Source: Streptomyces cellostaticus (lineage in GTDB: Bacteria > Actinomycetota > Actinomycetes > Streptomycetales > Streptomycetaceae). Taken from it: DNA of 41,453 nucleotides. The position numbers and the translations under genes are program-made. Shown here one piece after another: positions 7,146 to 16,011 of the stretch. Each line of letters starts with the position of its first letter. Within the stretch, counting starts at the first letter, position 1. The stretch is taken from positions 1-41,453 of the forward strand of contig NZ_JALLIN010000056.1 of the NCBI RefSeq assembly GCF_023630175.1, in the 5' to 3' direction. Below the pieces are notes generated by a model that was not told where the DNA came from, made no database searches, and saw only the letters and a program-made list of their open reading frames with translations.

Positions 7146-7212
7146 CGCCCGGTCGGCGGCCGTCCCGCCCGCCGGTCCGCCGTCACCGCTCACCCGCCCG
7201 CGGGTGCGCCGG

Positions 7213-8775
7213 TCAGGTGCCCTGCGCGCACACCACCTCGTTGCCGCGCACCACGCTGTGCTCCGGCCCCGCCGGGTCCCCGGACCGCACCTTGCGCACC
7301 TTGCGGGCGTCCAGGAAGTCGGACCCGGTGGTCACCTTCATCAGCGGCCCCTGACCGCGCACCGCGCGCAGCTCGCTGCCCGGCAGGGCCGCGGCCAGGG
7401 AGTGGGCCGAGCGGTCCCAGCGGGGGTCGTAGGAGATCACCGTGCGTGAGACGTCGTGGACGGCCGCGGTGACCGGCCGGTGGGTGGCGGCGAAGCCGGC
7501 CGCGGCGAGCGCCGCGTCCAGCCGCCTGGCGGCCCCCTCGGTGGGGGTGCCGTTCTCCACCTGCACCCGGATCTGCCGCGGGTCCACCTCCACCGGGACC
7601 GGTCCGGCGGCGGGCCGCGGCCGCTCCGCGCTGAGCGGCTTGTCCTCGCGCAGCGCCGTGAAGAGCCGGCCGGACGCCGCGTCGTCCCACTTCAGGGTCG
7701 AGCCGATCCCCTTGACCCGGTAGTTCATCTGCGCGATGGGGACGGTGGTGAACTCGGAGGAGGACGGGGAGAAGTTCCGCATCGCCCGGCCGAGGTCGAG
7801 CAGCTCGTCGGTGCCGAAGCCCACGTCGGCGCGCACCGAGCCGAGCACCGCCCGGGTCACGTCGCGGAACCGCATGGGGTTGAGCAGCACCCCGGAGGAA
7901 GTGGCCCGGTCGATGAGCGCGGCCAGGAAGCGCTGCTGCCGCTTCATCCGGCCCAGGTCGCTCGCCCCGTCGACGTGCCGGGCGCGCACGTACTGCAGGG
8001 CCTGTCCGCCCCTGAGGGTGTGGGTGCCGGGCGCGAGGTCGAGTCCGGTGTAGGAGTCCTTCAGCGGCGTCGTGGTGCAGACCCGGACACCGCCGAGCAC
8101 GTCCACGGTGCGCATGAAGCTGGTGAAGTCGACCTCCAGGTAGTGGTCGATCTTCAGGTGGGTCATGTTCTCCACCGTGCTGACGGCGAGCTGGGGGCCG
8201 CCCTCGGCGTAGGCCGCGTTCAGCCTGACGGGGTGCGCGGCGCGCCGCCGGCCGGTGGCCGGGTCGTCGCGCGCGGGCACCTCGGCGAAGGAGTCGCGGG
8301 GCAGGCTCACCACGCTCGCCCGCTCCCGGTCCTCCGAGATGTGCACGATCATCATCGTGTCGGTGCAGTGGCAGGGCTGGCCGCCGAGGTGGTAGGCCCG
8401 CCGCTCCCCGTCACTGATCCTGTCGCGGCCGTCGGTGCCCACCAGCAGGACGTTCATGCCGTGCCCCGCCCGGGGCCGGTTCTTCATGTCCTTGAAGGCG
8501 TCGACCCGGGTGATGCCGGCGTCCAGGCTGGTGACGACCGCGTGGCCGATCCCGGCCGAGGCGAGGACCACCACGGACAGCGTGGTCATCGCACGCATCG
8601 CCCAGCGCGGCCGCCTGGGCCGCATCGCCCGGCCGCCCGGCCGCCCGGACCTGGGTGGCCCGGGCGGCCGGGGCGGCCTGGGCACGCGGGGGGACGGCTG
8701 CGCCCGGCGTTGCGGCCTGGGGGCGCGTCCCACGCCCTTGGCGGCGGGGGAGGGGGACCGTGGCGGGCTGGGCAA
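7213..8775 (-). CDS. LCP family glycopolymer transferase 2, with LytR_C domain
   Basis: A 520-residue protein. The basic, proline-rich cytoplasmic tail (1-60) is followed by one membrane helix (TTLSVVVLASAGIGHAVV) and the LCP domain: MNVLLVGTDGRD, CTDTMMIVHI, SVVSLPRDSF, RLNAAYAEGGP, KIDHYLEVDF, LQYVRARHVD. A C-terminal LytR_C domain follows (from about residue 390: IRVQVENGTPTEGAARRLDAAL). The preferred start is TTG 8775, preceded by GGAGGT at the right spacing; in-frame GTG and ATG codons downstream are alternatives. The open frame continues upstream into the divergent glycosyltransferase promoter region and is not believable there. Presumed role: attaching a glycopolymer to the wall. Confidence 0.88.
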   Translation of the reverse strand: MPSPPRSPSPAAKGVGRAPRPQRRAQPSPRVPRPPRPPGPPRSGRPGGRAMRPRRPRWAMRAMTTLSVVVLASAGIGHAVVTSLDAGITRVDAFKDMKNRPRAGHGMNVLLVGTDGRDRISDGERRAYHLGGQPCHCTDTMMIVHISEDRERASVVSLPRDSFAEVPARDDPATGRRRAAHPVRLNAAYAEGGPQLAVSTVENMTHLKIDHYLEVDFTSFMRTVDVLGGVRVCTTTPLKDSYTGLDLAPGTHTLRGGQALQYVRARHVDGASDLGRMKRQQRFLAALIDRATSSGVLLNPMRFRDVTRAVLGSVRADVGFGTDELLDLGRAMRNFSPSSSEFTTVPIAQMNYRVKGIGSTLKWDDAASGRLFTALREDKPLSAERPRPAAGPVPVEVDPRQIRVQVENGTPTEGAARRLDAALAAAGFAATHRPVTAAVHDVSRTVISYDPRWDRSAHSLAAALPGSELRAVRGQGPLMKVTTGSDFLDARKVRKVRSGDPAGPEHSVVRGNEVVCAQGT

Positions 8776-8902
8776 GGGGAACCTCCGGACGACGGCCGTA
8801 CGTGGGATCCGTGAGCACGGTAGGCCGATACGATCCTCAGCCCGGTGATCGGCCCCGGCGGCGCGCACCGGTGTCCCCCGTTCGCGGTAACGTGAGCCCC
8901 CT

Positions 8903-9931
8903 ATGAACACCAAGCCCGACGTGCGGCACCCCGCCGTGTCTGTGATCATGCCCGTCCTCAACGAGGAGCGGCATCTGCGCGGGGCCGTCCAAGCGATCCT
9001 CGCGCAGGAGTACGCCGGCGAGCTGGAGGTCGTGATCGCCCTCGGTCCGTCCACGGACCGCACGGACGAGATCGCCGCCGAGCTGGTCGCGGAACATCCC
9101 CGCGTGCACACCGTCCCGAATCCCACCGGCCGCACCCCCGCGGCGCTGAACGCGGCGATCAAGGCCTCCCGGCATCCGATCGTGGTCCGCGTCGACGGCC
9201 ACGGCATGCTCTCGCCGAACTACATCGCCACCGCCGTCCGGCTCCTCGACGAGACCGGCGCGCAGAACGTCGGCGGTGTCATGCACGCCGAGGGCGAGAA
9301 CGACTGGGAGCACGCGGTCGCCGCCGCCATGACCTCGAAGATCGGCGTCGGCAACGCGGCCTTCCACACCGGTGGCGAGGCGGGCCCCGCCGAGACGGTC
9401 TACCTCGGGGTGTTCCGCCGTGAGGCCCTGGAGCAGCAGGGCGGCTACAACGAGGAGTTCATCCGCGCCCAGGACTGGGAGCTGAACTTCCGCATCCGCG
9501 AGGCGGGCGGCCTGATCTGGTTCTCGCCGGAGCTCAGGGTGTCGTACCGGCCGCGGCCCAGCGTGAAGGCGCTCGCCAAGCAGTACAAGGACTACGGCCG
9601 CTGGCGTCATGTCGTGGCCCGGTACCACGAGGGCTCGATCAACCTGCGTTACCTCGCCCCGCCGACGGCGGTGTGCGCGATCGCCGCGGGCCTCGTGGTG
9701 GGCGTCGCCCTGACCCCGTGGGGCCTGGTGGTCCCCGGTGGCTACCTGGCGGCGATCCTGGCGGGCTCGGTCCCGGCGGGCAAGGGGCTGCCGCTCCGGG
9801 CGCGACTGCGGATCCCGGTGGCCCTCGCGACCATGCACATGACCTGGGGATGGGGTTTCCTGACCAGCCCCAGGTCGCTGGCCAAGCGGGTGATCGCCTC
9901 ACGGCGCCCGGCGGTGCTCGAACCCCGCTGA
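8903..9931 (+). CDS. Family 2 glycosyltransferase (membrane-associated)
   Basis: A 342-residue enzyme with a GT2 nucleotide-sugar domain: AVSVIMPVLNEERHL at the N-terminus, the metal-binding VRVDGHG (DxD-like) near residue 98 and the QDWELNFRIREAGG acceptor/base motif near 190. Two C-terminal hydrophobic stretches (about 250-300) suggest membrane association. The pattern matches the ExoA-like succinoglycan-type GT2s. It lies between two LCP genes, pointing away from LCP 2 and towards LCP 3, so it may build part of the glycopolymer those enzymes attach; that is inference from position. A terminator follows at 9943. Confidence 0.9.
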   Translation: MNTKPDVRHPAVSVIMPVLNEERHLRGAVQAILAQEYAGELEVVIALGPSTDRTDEIAAELVAEHPRVHTVPNPTGRTPAALNAAIKASRHPIVVRVDGHGMLSPNYIATAVRLLDETGAQNVGGVMHAEGENDWEHAVAAAMTSKIGVGNAAFHTGGEAGPAETVYLGVFRREALEQQGGYNEEFIRAQDWELNFRIREAGGLIWFSPELRVSYRPRPSVKALAKQYKDYGRWRHVVARYHEGSINLRYLAPPTAVCAIAAGLVVGVALTPWGLVVPGGYLAAILAGSVPAGKGLPLRARLRIPVALATMHMTWGWGFLTSPRSLAKRVIASRRPAVLEPR

Positions 9932-9942
9932 CGACGCGACAC

Positions 9943-9978
9943 GAAGAGGGCCCCACCTGTGCGAGGCGGGGCCCTCTT
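9943..9978 (+). terminator. Bidirectional terminator between GT2 and LCP gene 3
   Basis: A long stem (GAAGAGGGCCCC / GGGGCCCTCTTC) sits just after the GT2 stop codon and 17 bases before the end of the converging LCP gene. Confidence 0.8.
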
Positions 9979-9994
9979 CCGTGCGCTCACCGTC

Positions 9995-11656
9995 CTACCA
10001 CCGGTAGGGCTTGTACACGTCCATGCACGGGGAGGTGTCCGAGCCGTTGAGGGCGTCGGAGTTGCTCGGCAGGTCACCGGCCCGCGGCGCCGACTTCTTC
10101 GGGTAGGCCGTGCCCGTGCGCCAGTCGGCGCCCACGACGACGGTGACCCCGGACACGTCGGTCGACCGCTCCACCTGGCCCGCCGGGATGCCCAGCGCCT
10201 TGGCCACGGCCTGTGCGTCGCCCTCCAGGTCGGCGCTGGGGTAGCGCACGAGGGTCCGGTCCGCCGAGACCGCCGCCGAGGTGTCGGTGCCCGCCCTCGC
10301 GTACCCGTGCCGCACGAGGACCTGGCCGATCGCGCGCGCCCGGCCCGGCACCGCGGCCTCGGCCGCGGACCGGGTGGCGTTCTGCACGAGCACTCCCAGC
10401 CGGGCCGCGTCCGTCGAGGGGGTCCGGGCCGGTTCGGCCTGGCCCTTCTTCTTCGTTTCCCCGCCGTTGCCGTCGAAGGGCACGTCGTCGCGGAGCATCC
10501 GCCACATCCTGTCCGCGCCGGCCTTGTCGGGGACCACGTGCTGGCCGTTCAGCGGGTCCTCGACGCTGGGCATCGTCACCGACGTGATGCGGTCGGACGG
10601 CACCGACTTCAGCTCCATGCCGAGGTCGTAGAGCTTCTTGACGGTGCCGATCTCCTCCGACACCGTCAGCGACCTGGTGGCCGCCTCGGCCAGGTCCGTC
10701 AGCCGGCCGGTGTCGGTGAAGACGCTCTGCTGCCGCAGTGTCCGGAGCATCGAGTTCAGGTACATGTGCTGGGCGCGGGCCCGCATCAGGTCACTGCCCC
10801 AGGCGTGCCGCGTGCGCAGCCACTGCAGGGCCTGCACGCCCTGGACCTTCTTCCGCCCGGCCCTCAGCTTCAGTCCCGAGCCGCCCCGCTGACTGGGCGT
10901 CGAGCGGTCCCAGACGTTCTGGTTCACGCAGACCTCGACACCGCCTATGGCGTCCGCCATCCGCACCACGCCCGCGAAGTCGATCGTCATCCAGTGGTCG
11001 ATGTAGACCCCGGTGAGGTTCTCCCAGGTGGCAAGCGTGCAGCCGGCGCCGCCCCGGGCCAGCGAGGTGTTGATGATGTCGTTGGTGGCCGGGTACGACT
11101 TGCCGGTCCCGGGGTCCTCGCACTCGGGGATGTCGACGCGGGTGTCCCGGGGGATGCTCACCATCGCGGCGCTTCTGCGGTCCGCGGAGAGGTGGATGAG
11201 CATCTGCACGTCGCCGAGCGGCGGGTTCCCCCGGTTGTCCCTGCTGCCGCCGAGGGCCACGTTCGCGTCCGAGTTACGGCTGTCGGAGCCGATCAGCAGG
11301 ATGTTCAGCGGTGTCTGGCCGGCCGCGTTCGGGCGGGTCCGCTGCGCCTTGGAGTCGTCGGCACCGGTGCGCCGGCCCTTGTGGATGTTGCCGTTGAGGT
11401 GCTCGTAGTACAGGTAGCCGGCACTCGCGGTGCCGAGTATCACCACGGCCAGCACGATCGCCGACCAGCGCAGTGCGCGCCGCCGGGGCGGGCGCCGGGC
11501 CGTCTCCGGGCCGCCACCACGGCGCCCCCCACCGTGCCCGTGCCGTCCGGACCCCTCCGGCGCGGCCGCCGGCCGCGGCGTGAGCGACATCGTGTCCCCG
11601 ATCGCGGGGGGTTCCCCCCGCACACCGCTCTGCGACAACTCCCTGCCCTCCCCCAC
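9995..11656 (-). CDS. LCP family glycopolymer transferase 3, with LytR_C domain
   Basis: A 553-residue protein if started at GTG 11656. The codons from there keep coding-like GC at third positions; ATG 11590, preceded by GGGGA, is the alternative. An Arg-rich cytoplasmic tail leads to one membrane helix (about 65-85, IVLAVVILGTASAGYLYYEHL) and the LCP core: LNILLIGSDSRN, VQMLIHLSAD, AMVSIPRDTRVDIP, YIDHWMTIDF, LQWLRTRHAW. Several extracellular Cys occur in the core (PECED, GCTLATW, EVCVNQN) and may form disulfides. A LytR_C domain lies at about 425-520. It is the last of three tandem LCP genes read leftward. Confidence 0.9.
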   Translation of the reverse strand: MGEGRELSQSGVRGEPPAIGDTMSLTPRPAAAPEGSGRHGHGGGRRGGGPETARRPPRRRALRWSAIVLAVVILGTASAGYLYYEHLNGNIHKGRRTGADDSKAQRTRPNAAGQTPLNILLIGSDSRNSDANVALGGSRDNRGNPPLGDVQMLIHLSADRRSAAMVSIPRDTRVDIPECEDPGTGKSYPATNDIINTSLARGGAGCTLATWENLTGVYIDHWMTIDFAGVVRMADAIGGVEVCVNQNVWDRSTPSQRGGSGLKLRAGRKKVQGVQALQWLRTRHAWGSDLMRARAQHMYLNSMLRTLRQQSVFTDTGRLTDLAEAATRSLTVSEEIGTVKKLYDLGMELKSVPSDRITSVTMPSVEDPLNGQHVVPDKAGADRMWRMLRDDVPFDGNGGETKKKGQAEPARTPSTDAARLGVLVQNATRSAAEAAVPGRARAIGQVLVRHGYARAGTDTSAAVSADRTLVRYPSADLEGDAQAVAKALGIPAGQVERSTDVSGVTVVVGADWRTGTAYPKKSAPRAGDLPSNSDALNGSDTSPCMDVYKPYRW

Positions 11657-11800
11657 TTGCGCCCTGCAACGGGTCCGTCCCGCGTGGGGTTAGACGCACG
11701 ACGGACCCGATGGGTTACCTGTGAGTCGCGCCGGAGCGTGAGCCGTGCCGAGCCGCGGACCGTCCGGGCCGGGAACGCTCCGGACCGCGGACGTCCCGGC

Positions 11801-13567
11801 CTACGAAGCGCACTGCACCTTGTCCGCCGTGGACTGGCCGTCCACCTCGGGTGCCTTCGTCGAAGCGGTCAGCGGGACACCGGCGCCCTTGAAGTCCTTG
11901 CCCAGGGTCAGCGTCATCGCGGGCAGTCCCTGGGAGTTGGTCACGCTCTCGCCCGGCTTCAGGGCCGAGCCGGACAGGCCCATGACGGCGGCCAGCCGGC
12001 GTGCCTGGGCCGCCTGGTCGGGCGCGTACTCGAGCGTGGTCCTGCTCAGCTGGGCGGGAGCGTTTCCGCCGTTCTCGGACTTGAGCACGCCCGCTTCGTT
12101 CTGCAGCCAGTTCAGCTCGGCCTGCGCGCTGCCCTGCGGGGCACCGCCGTTGAGGATCCGCACCCGCACCTCGGAGGCTGCGGACTTGGTGCCCTTCAGG
12201 CGGGCGGCCGCCTCGTCCTTGGCCTTCTCCCTCTCCGCCTTCTGCTTCTTCTTCACGTCGGTGAAGGAGACGTCGTTCTTGATGGCGTCGAAGACCGCGG
12301 GCCCCTTCTCCTGGTTGACGACGACGGTCGCGTGGACCTTCTCGGCGGGGTTGTCGACCACGGGCACCGTGAGGAACGAGATGTTCTTCGGCGGCACCTT
12401 CTTCAGCTCCAGTGCCACGTCCTTGAGCGTGCTCACCGAGCCGATGCCCTGGTCGACGGTCAGCGCCTTGGTGGCGGCCTCCGCCAGCTTCACCAGCTTG
12501 GTCGGGCTGGTGAGGGTGTCGCTGGACGACATCTTGCGCATCAGCGAGGCCATGAACTGCTGCTGCACCTTGATGCGGTCCAGGTCGCCCTGATTGCCCC
12601 AACTGTGCCGGGTACGGACGAAGGCCAGCGCCTGCTCGCCCGCGATCTTCGAGGGGCCGGCGGGCAGGTCGAGGTGCGAGTCCCTGTCCTTCACGGCGTG
12701 CTTCAGGCACACGTCGACACCGCCGACCGCCGTCGTCAGCGTCTTCACCGCGTTGAAGTCGACCATCATGAAGTGGTCCGGCACGATGCCGGTGACCGCC
12801 TTCACGGTGTTCATGGTGCAGCCCGGGTCCCGGCCGTCCTGGCCCAGGCTGGTGTTGAACCGGACGCCGCTGGTGCCCGCGATGACCTTCTTGCTGCCGT
12901 CGGGCTGGTTCGTCTCGCAGTCCGGGACGTCCACGATCAGGTCGCGCGGGATGCTCAGCGCGGTCGCGTTCGTCCGGTCCTTGGCCACGTGCAGCAGGAT
13001 GTTGGTGTCCGCGTGGCCGACGCTGCCCTTGTCCCCGTAACCCTCGTTGCCCTTGCCGGTCCGCTTGTCCGTGCCGATGATCAGGATGTTGAAGGCGTCG
13101 TCCTTGCTGAAGCCGTCCTTGGCCGCGCTGGTGTCCGTCGTGGTGACGTTGCCCTCGAGGTGCTTGAGGTAGAGATAGCCGGCCGCGCCGGCGGCGACGA
13201 GCACGAACGCCGTGCCGCCCGCGGTCCAGGCCAGTGCCTTCTTGGCCGTCGACTTCTTCTTCACCGGCCGCCGGTTGCGCCGCCCCTGCGGCGGCTCCGG
13301 CTCGGGCTCGGCGCCACGGCGCCGCCGCGGAGCCGGCACGTCCGCGCCGCGAACCTGACGCATCTCCCGCGTCCCGCCCGCCGCCGGGCCGCCGCGCCCG
13401 CGCGCCGCGCCGTCGGCGGCCCGGGAGCCCGCCCTGCGCGGACCGGGAACCGCCGATTGCGGAGCGGAAGGGCTCAGTCGCAATTCGTATTCGCCGGTGT
13501 TCGGATTGAGCACCCACTGGTCTGCGGGATCGATGTTGTCCGCCCGCCCACGGCCTTGCGCGTCCAC
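11801..13567 (-). CDS. LCP family glycopolymer transferase 4, with LytR_C domain
   Basis: A 588-residue protein starting at GTG 13567 (VDAQGRGRADNIDPADQW…), an N-terminus I recall from S. coelicolor homologues. An Arg/Pro-rich tail is followed by one membrane helix (about 113-135) and the LCP core with FNILIIGTDKR, HADTNILLHVAKD, ALSIPRDLIVDVPDC, GIVPDHFMMVDF and ALAFVRTRHSWGN. After a charged coiled-coil-like stretch (KKKQKAEREKAKDEAAARLK) comes a LytR_C domain (VRVRILNGGAPQGSAQAEL). Conserved Cys pairs match those of LCP 3 and 5. It is separated from LCP 3 by 144 bases and from LCP 5 by 231 bases, so each may have its own promoter. Confidence 0.92.
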   Translation of the reverse strand: MDAQGRGRADNIDPADQWVLNPNTGEYELRLSPSAPQSAVPGPRRAGSRAADGAARGRGGPAAGGTREMRQVRGADVPAPRRRRGAEPEPEPPQGRRNRRPVKKKSTAKKALAWTAGGTAFVLVAAGAAGYLYLKHLEGNVTTTDTSAAKDGFSKDDAFNILIIGTDKRTGKGNEGYGDKGSVGHADTNILLHVAKDRTNATALSIPRDLIVDVPDCETNQPDGSKKVIAGTSGVRFNTSLGQDGRDPGCTMNTVKAVTGIVPDHFMMVDFNAVKTLTTAVGGVDVCLKHAVKDRDSHLDLPAGPSKIAGEQALAFVRTRHSWGNQGDLDRIKVQQQFMASLMRKMSSSDTLTSPTKLVKLAEAATKALTVDQGIGSVSTLKDVALELKKVPPKNISFLTVPVVDNPAEKVHATVVVNQEKGPAVFDAIKNDVSFTDVKKKQKAEREKAKDEAAARLKGTKSAASEVRVRILNGGAPQGSAQAELNWLQNEAGVLKSENGGNAPAQLSRTTLEYAPDQAAQARRLAAVMGLSGSALKPGESVTNSQGLPAMTLTLGKDFKGAGVPLTASTKAPEVDGQSTADKVQCAS

Positions 13568-13685
13568 GGTTGTCCGAATCCTCCGTCGGGGCCACGCGGC
13601 GCCTTCCCCCTCGAGGCGCTCGGGTCTCGGTGAAACAGTGCACGACCCCAGGACGGACCTCGCGGCCGGGTGCACCGGATCGCTC

Positions 13686-13691
13686 ACACTA
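13686..13691 (-). promoter_or_regulatory. Possible -10 element for LCP gene 4
   Basis: TAGTGT on the minus strand lies about 119 bases before the GTG start. No good -35 hexamer is present. The same spacer (13568-13798) also has a CTACAA…TTTGTAG inverted pair around 13739-13783. Confidence 0.25.
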
Positions 13692-13798
13692 TCCGCCCAG
13701 TTCAGCGTCGAGCGACGACGGTGACAAATTCCACCTTCCTACAACCGGGCAATCCCCCTCATATTTGCGAACAAAAGTTTGTAGACCCGGTCGACGCC

Positions 13799-14974
13799 TT
13801 ACTCGCAGGCGTGCTCGTCGGCGGTTTTGCCGCGGAAGACCGGAGTGGGGGAGGGGGCATTCTTACGGTTTTCTTCCCCGCCGCCGGGAACCGGCCGCGG
13901 GTCGGCCTCCACCGCGACCGGCCGGTCGGCCCGCAGCCGCGCGAACAGCCTCTCGGCCTCGGGCTCCACCAGTTGATCGCGATTGGCGTCGTAGACGTAC
14001 GACTTCCGCGGCACCGTCAGGAACTGGACGTGGTCCGTGGGGATGTCGCGCAGTCCACGCACCAACTGGTACAAACCGCGCAGACTTGCCAGTTCCGGAT
14101 CGGTGGTGAGCGAGGAGGTCGCCGCGTCCAGCAGCGGGTAGAGCTTCACCGGGTTCAGCAGGACGCCGCTGCTCTGCACCTTGTTCACGAGTGCGCCGAG
14201 GAACTGCTGCTGCCGGTCGATCCGGTCGGTGTCGCTGCCGTTGCCGAGCGTCTTGCGGGCCCGTACGTAGCCGAGCGCCTGCTCCCCGTCGAGCGTCACC
14301 TTCCCGGCCGGCAGCCTGAGTCCGGCGTCCTTGTCGTCGATGGGCTCCGGCAGGCACACCCGGACCCCGTCGACGGCGTCCACCATCTCCTTGAAGCCGC
14401 TGAAGTCGACCACCATGTGATGGTCGACGCGGATGTCCGTCAGCTTCTCGACGGTGCGGACGGTGCAGGCGGAACCGCCCACCTGGAACGCCCGGTTGAA
14501 CATCGCGAACACCGGCTCGCTGCGGCTGCCGTCCGGTCTGTGGCAGCCGGGGATGTCCACCATCAGGTCCCGGGGCAGCGAGACGGCGGTGGCGCTGCGC
14601 CGGTCGGCGGCCAGGTGCAGCAGGATCGTGGTGTCGGACCGCTCGCTGCCCAGGTCCCGCCCGTACCGCCGGTTGCCCTGCCCGGCCCGCGTGTCGGAGC
14701 CGATCAGCAGGATGTTCTGCGCGCCCCGCACCAGCGAGGTCGGCCGCTCCCGCTCGTACCGGGCGAGTTCGGCGGCGGCCGCCTCGTCGGCGGTGATGTT
14801 GCCGTTGAGCCTGGTGTAGACGACCCAGCCGACGCCCGACGAGGCCATCAGGAACAGGGTCGCCCCCAGCGCCGTACCCCGCACCCAGCGCCGCCGGTGC
14901 CGCCGGGCCAGACCCTCCCCGCCGGCCGAGGACCCGAGACCGGGGCCGAGGGGCTTGCCTGCGCTGTCGGGCAC
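13799..14974 (-). CDS. LCP family glycopolymer transferase 5
   Basis: A 391-residue protein and the first of three tandem LCP genes. A short basic tail (1-31) is followed by a membrane helix (about 33-53) and an LCP core: AQNILLIGSDTRAG, SDTTILLHLAAD, AVSLPRDLMVDIPGC, IRVDHHMVVDFSG, ALGYVRARKTLGN. Like LCP 3 and 4 it has extracellular Cys at matching positions (PGCH, SACTVRT, RVCLPE). There is no LytR_C domain; the C-terminal 30 residues are polar and probably flexible. The start is GTG 14974 after GGAGGGG at a long spacing, so the exact start is a little uncertain. Confidence 0.9.
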   Translation of the reverse strand: MPDSAGKPLGPGLGSSAGGEGLARRHRRRWVRGTALGATLFLMASSGVGWVVYTRLNGNITADEAAAAELARYERERPTSLVRGAQNILLIGSDTRAGQGNRRYGRDLGSERSDTTILLHLAADRRSATAVSLPRDLMVDIPGCHRPDGSRSEPVFAMFNRAFQVGGSACTVRTVEKLTDIRVDHHMVVDFSGFKEMVDAVDGVRVCLPEPIDDKDAGLRLPAGKVTLDGEQALGYVRARKTLGNGSDTDRIDRQQQFLGALVNKVQSSGVLLNPVKLYPLLDAATSSLTTDPELASLRGLYQLVRGLRDIPTDHVQFLTVPRKSYVYDANRDQLVEPEAERLFARLRADRPVAVEADPRPVPGGGEENRKNAPSPTPVFRGKTADEHACE

Positions 14975-15127
14975 GTCCGGTCACACCCCTCCATGGCGTA
15001 CGAGCGTCACGTGCTGCTCCTACGACGATGGCGGCAAGGGGCGTGGCCGGCCGCCCTTTGTTACTCCGTTCGGGTGATGGCGGTGGGGTCGGTCCGGCCG
15101 GTCCGGCGCGTGCGGGGCGCGTCGGGC

Positions 15128-15883
15128 TCAGTGACGGGACGCGGTCACCCGTTCGCTCTCGATCCGCTTGTCCAGGCCCTCCGCGTCCAGCCGGTCCAGG
15201 TTCCGGCACAGCACCACGGACCCGCCGACGGCCAGCGGCGCGTAGAGCCCCGCGCTGAGCCCGTCCCACGTGTCGTACGGCAGGCCCGACAGCAGCCGGG
15301 CCCCCGGCCCCGTCAGATCCAGCGACGGCGCCTCGGACAGCGCCCGCTCGACCACCTCAGCCCCGCTGAACTCCGCCCCCGCGACGATCAGCGCGGGCTC
15401 CTCGGGGTCCACCGGGGCGAACGGCGTGAACCGGTCCCCCTGGCTCGGCGCCTCCACGGCGTAGTCGACGAAGCCGTCGGGCGTCCGCGGGAACCGCCCG
15501 CCGAGCGGCCGCAGCGCGAGCGCGACCCGCTCGCCGCGGCAGGCCAGGGCCGCCTCCAGGGTGTCCGGCCCGCTCACGACCAGATCGGCGGCGGCGGGGT
15601 CGCCGGCCATGTCCGCGACCGCGCCCACCGACGAGCAGGCGAGCAGCCACACCGCCGTCTGCCAGTGGGCGGGCAGCAGCAGCGCGACCCGGTCACCGGG
15701 CCCGATGGACAGGTCGCCCTGCAGGAGGTTCGCGGTCTTGGCCACCCAGTTGGCGAAGGTGGCCACGGACAGTTCCACGCGCTCGCCCGTGGCGTCGTCG
15801 TAGAAGGTCACCAGGGGGCGTCCGGCGTCCGCGTCGAGGGCGGAACGCAGCAGGTCGGCAGGGGTGCGATCGGTGGCATTCAC
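15128..15883 (-). CDS. AMP-ligase-like TIGR03089 family protein
   Basis: A 251-residue protein that resembles only the N-terminal part of acyl/AMP-forming ligases: TPADLLRSALDADAGRPLVTFYDD, LSVATFANWVAKTANLL and GDRVALLLPAHWQTAVWLLAC. It matches a short actinobacterial family known as TIGR03089. The ATP-binding P-loop (SSGTTG-type) and the C-terminal lid of true ligases are absent, so it is unlikely to be an active adenylating enzyme. This length is normal for the family. The start is GTG 15883; in-frame codons further up encode an implausible Arg-rich stretch. Its conserved place next to LCP genes hints at an envelope role; function unknown. Confidence 0.85.
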   Translation of the reverse strand: MNATDRTPADLLRSALDADAGRPLVTFYDDATGERVELSVATFANWVAKTANLLQGDLSIGPGDRVALLLPAHWQTAVWLLACSSVGAVADMAGDPAAADLVVSGPDTLEAALACRGERVALALRPLGGRFPRTPDGFVDYAVEAPSQGDRFTPFAPVDPEEPALIVAGAEFSGAEVVERALSEAPSLDLTGPGARLLSGLPYDTWDGLSAGLYAPLAVGGSVVLCRNLDRLDAEGLDKRIESERVTASRH

Positions 15884-16011
15884 CCGCGCAAGGGTACGCC
15901 GGGACGGTCCCGCGCACCGCGTGCCCGGGCCACCGGTTCGGCGCAACGGCAGCCGACGCACCGTCAGTTCCCCGATGGCGGAGCGCGGCCGCCGTGCCGA
16001 GGATCAAGGGC

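Noticed and set aside
9959..13633. Long plus-strand open frame opposite LCP genes 3 and 4
   Set aside because: It has Arg/His/Leu/Gly-rich low-complexity translation and two well-supported LCP domains on the opposite strand.
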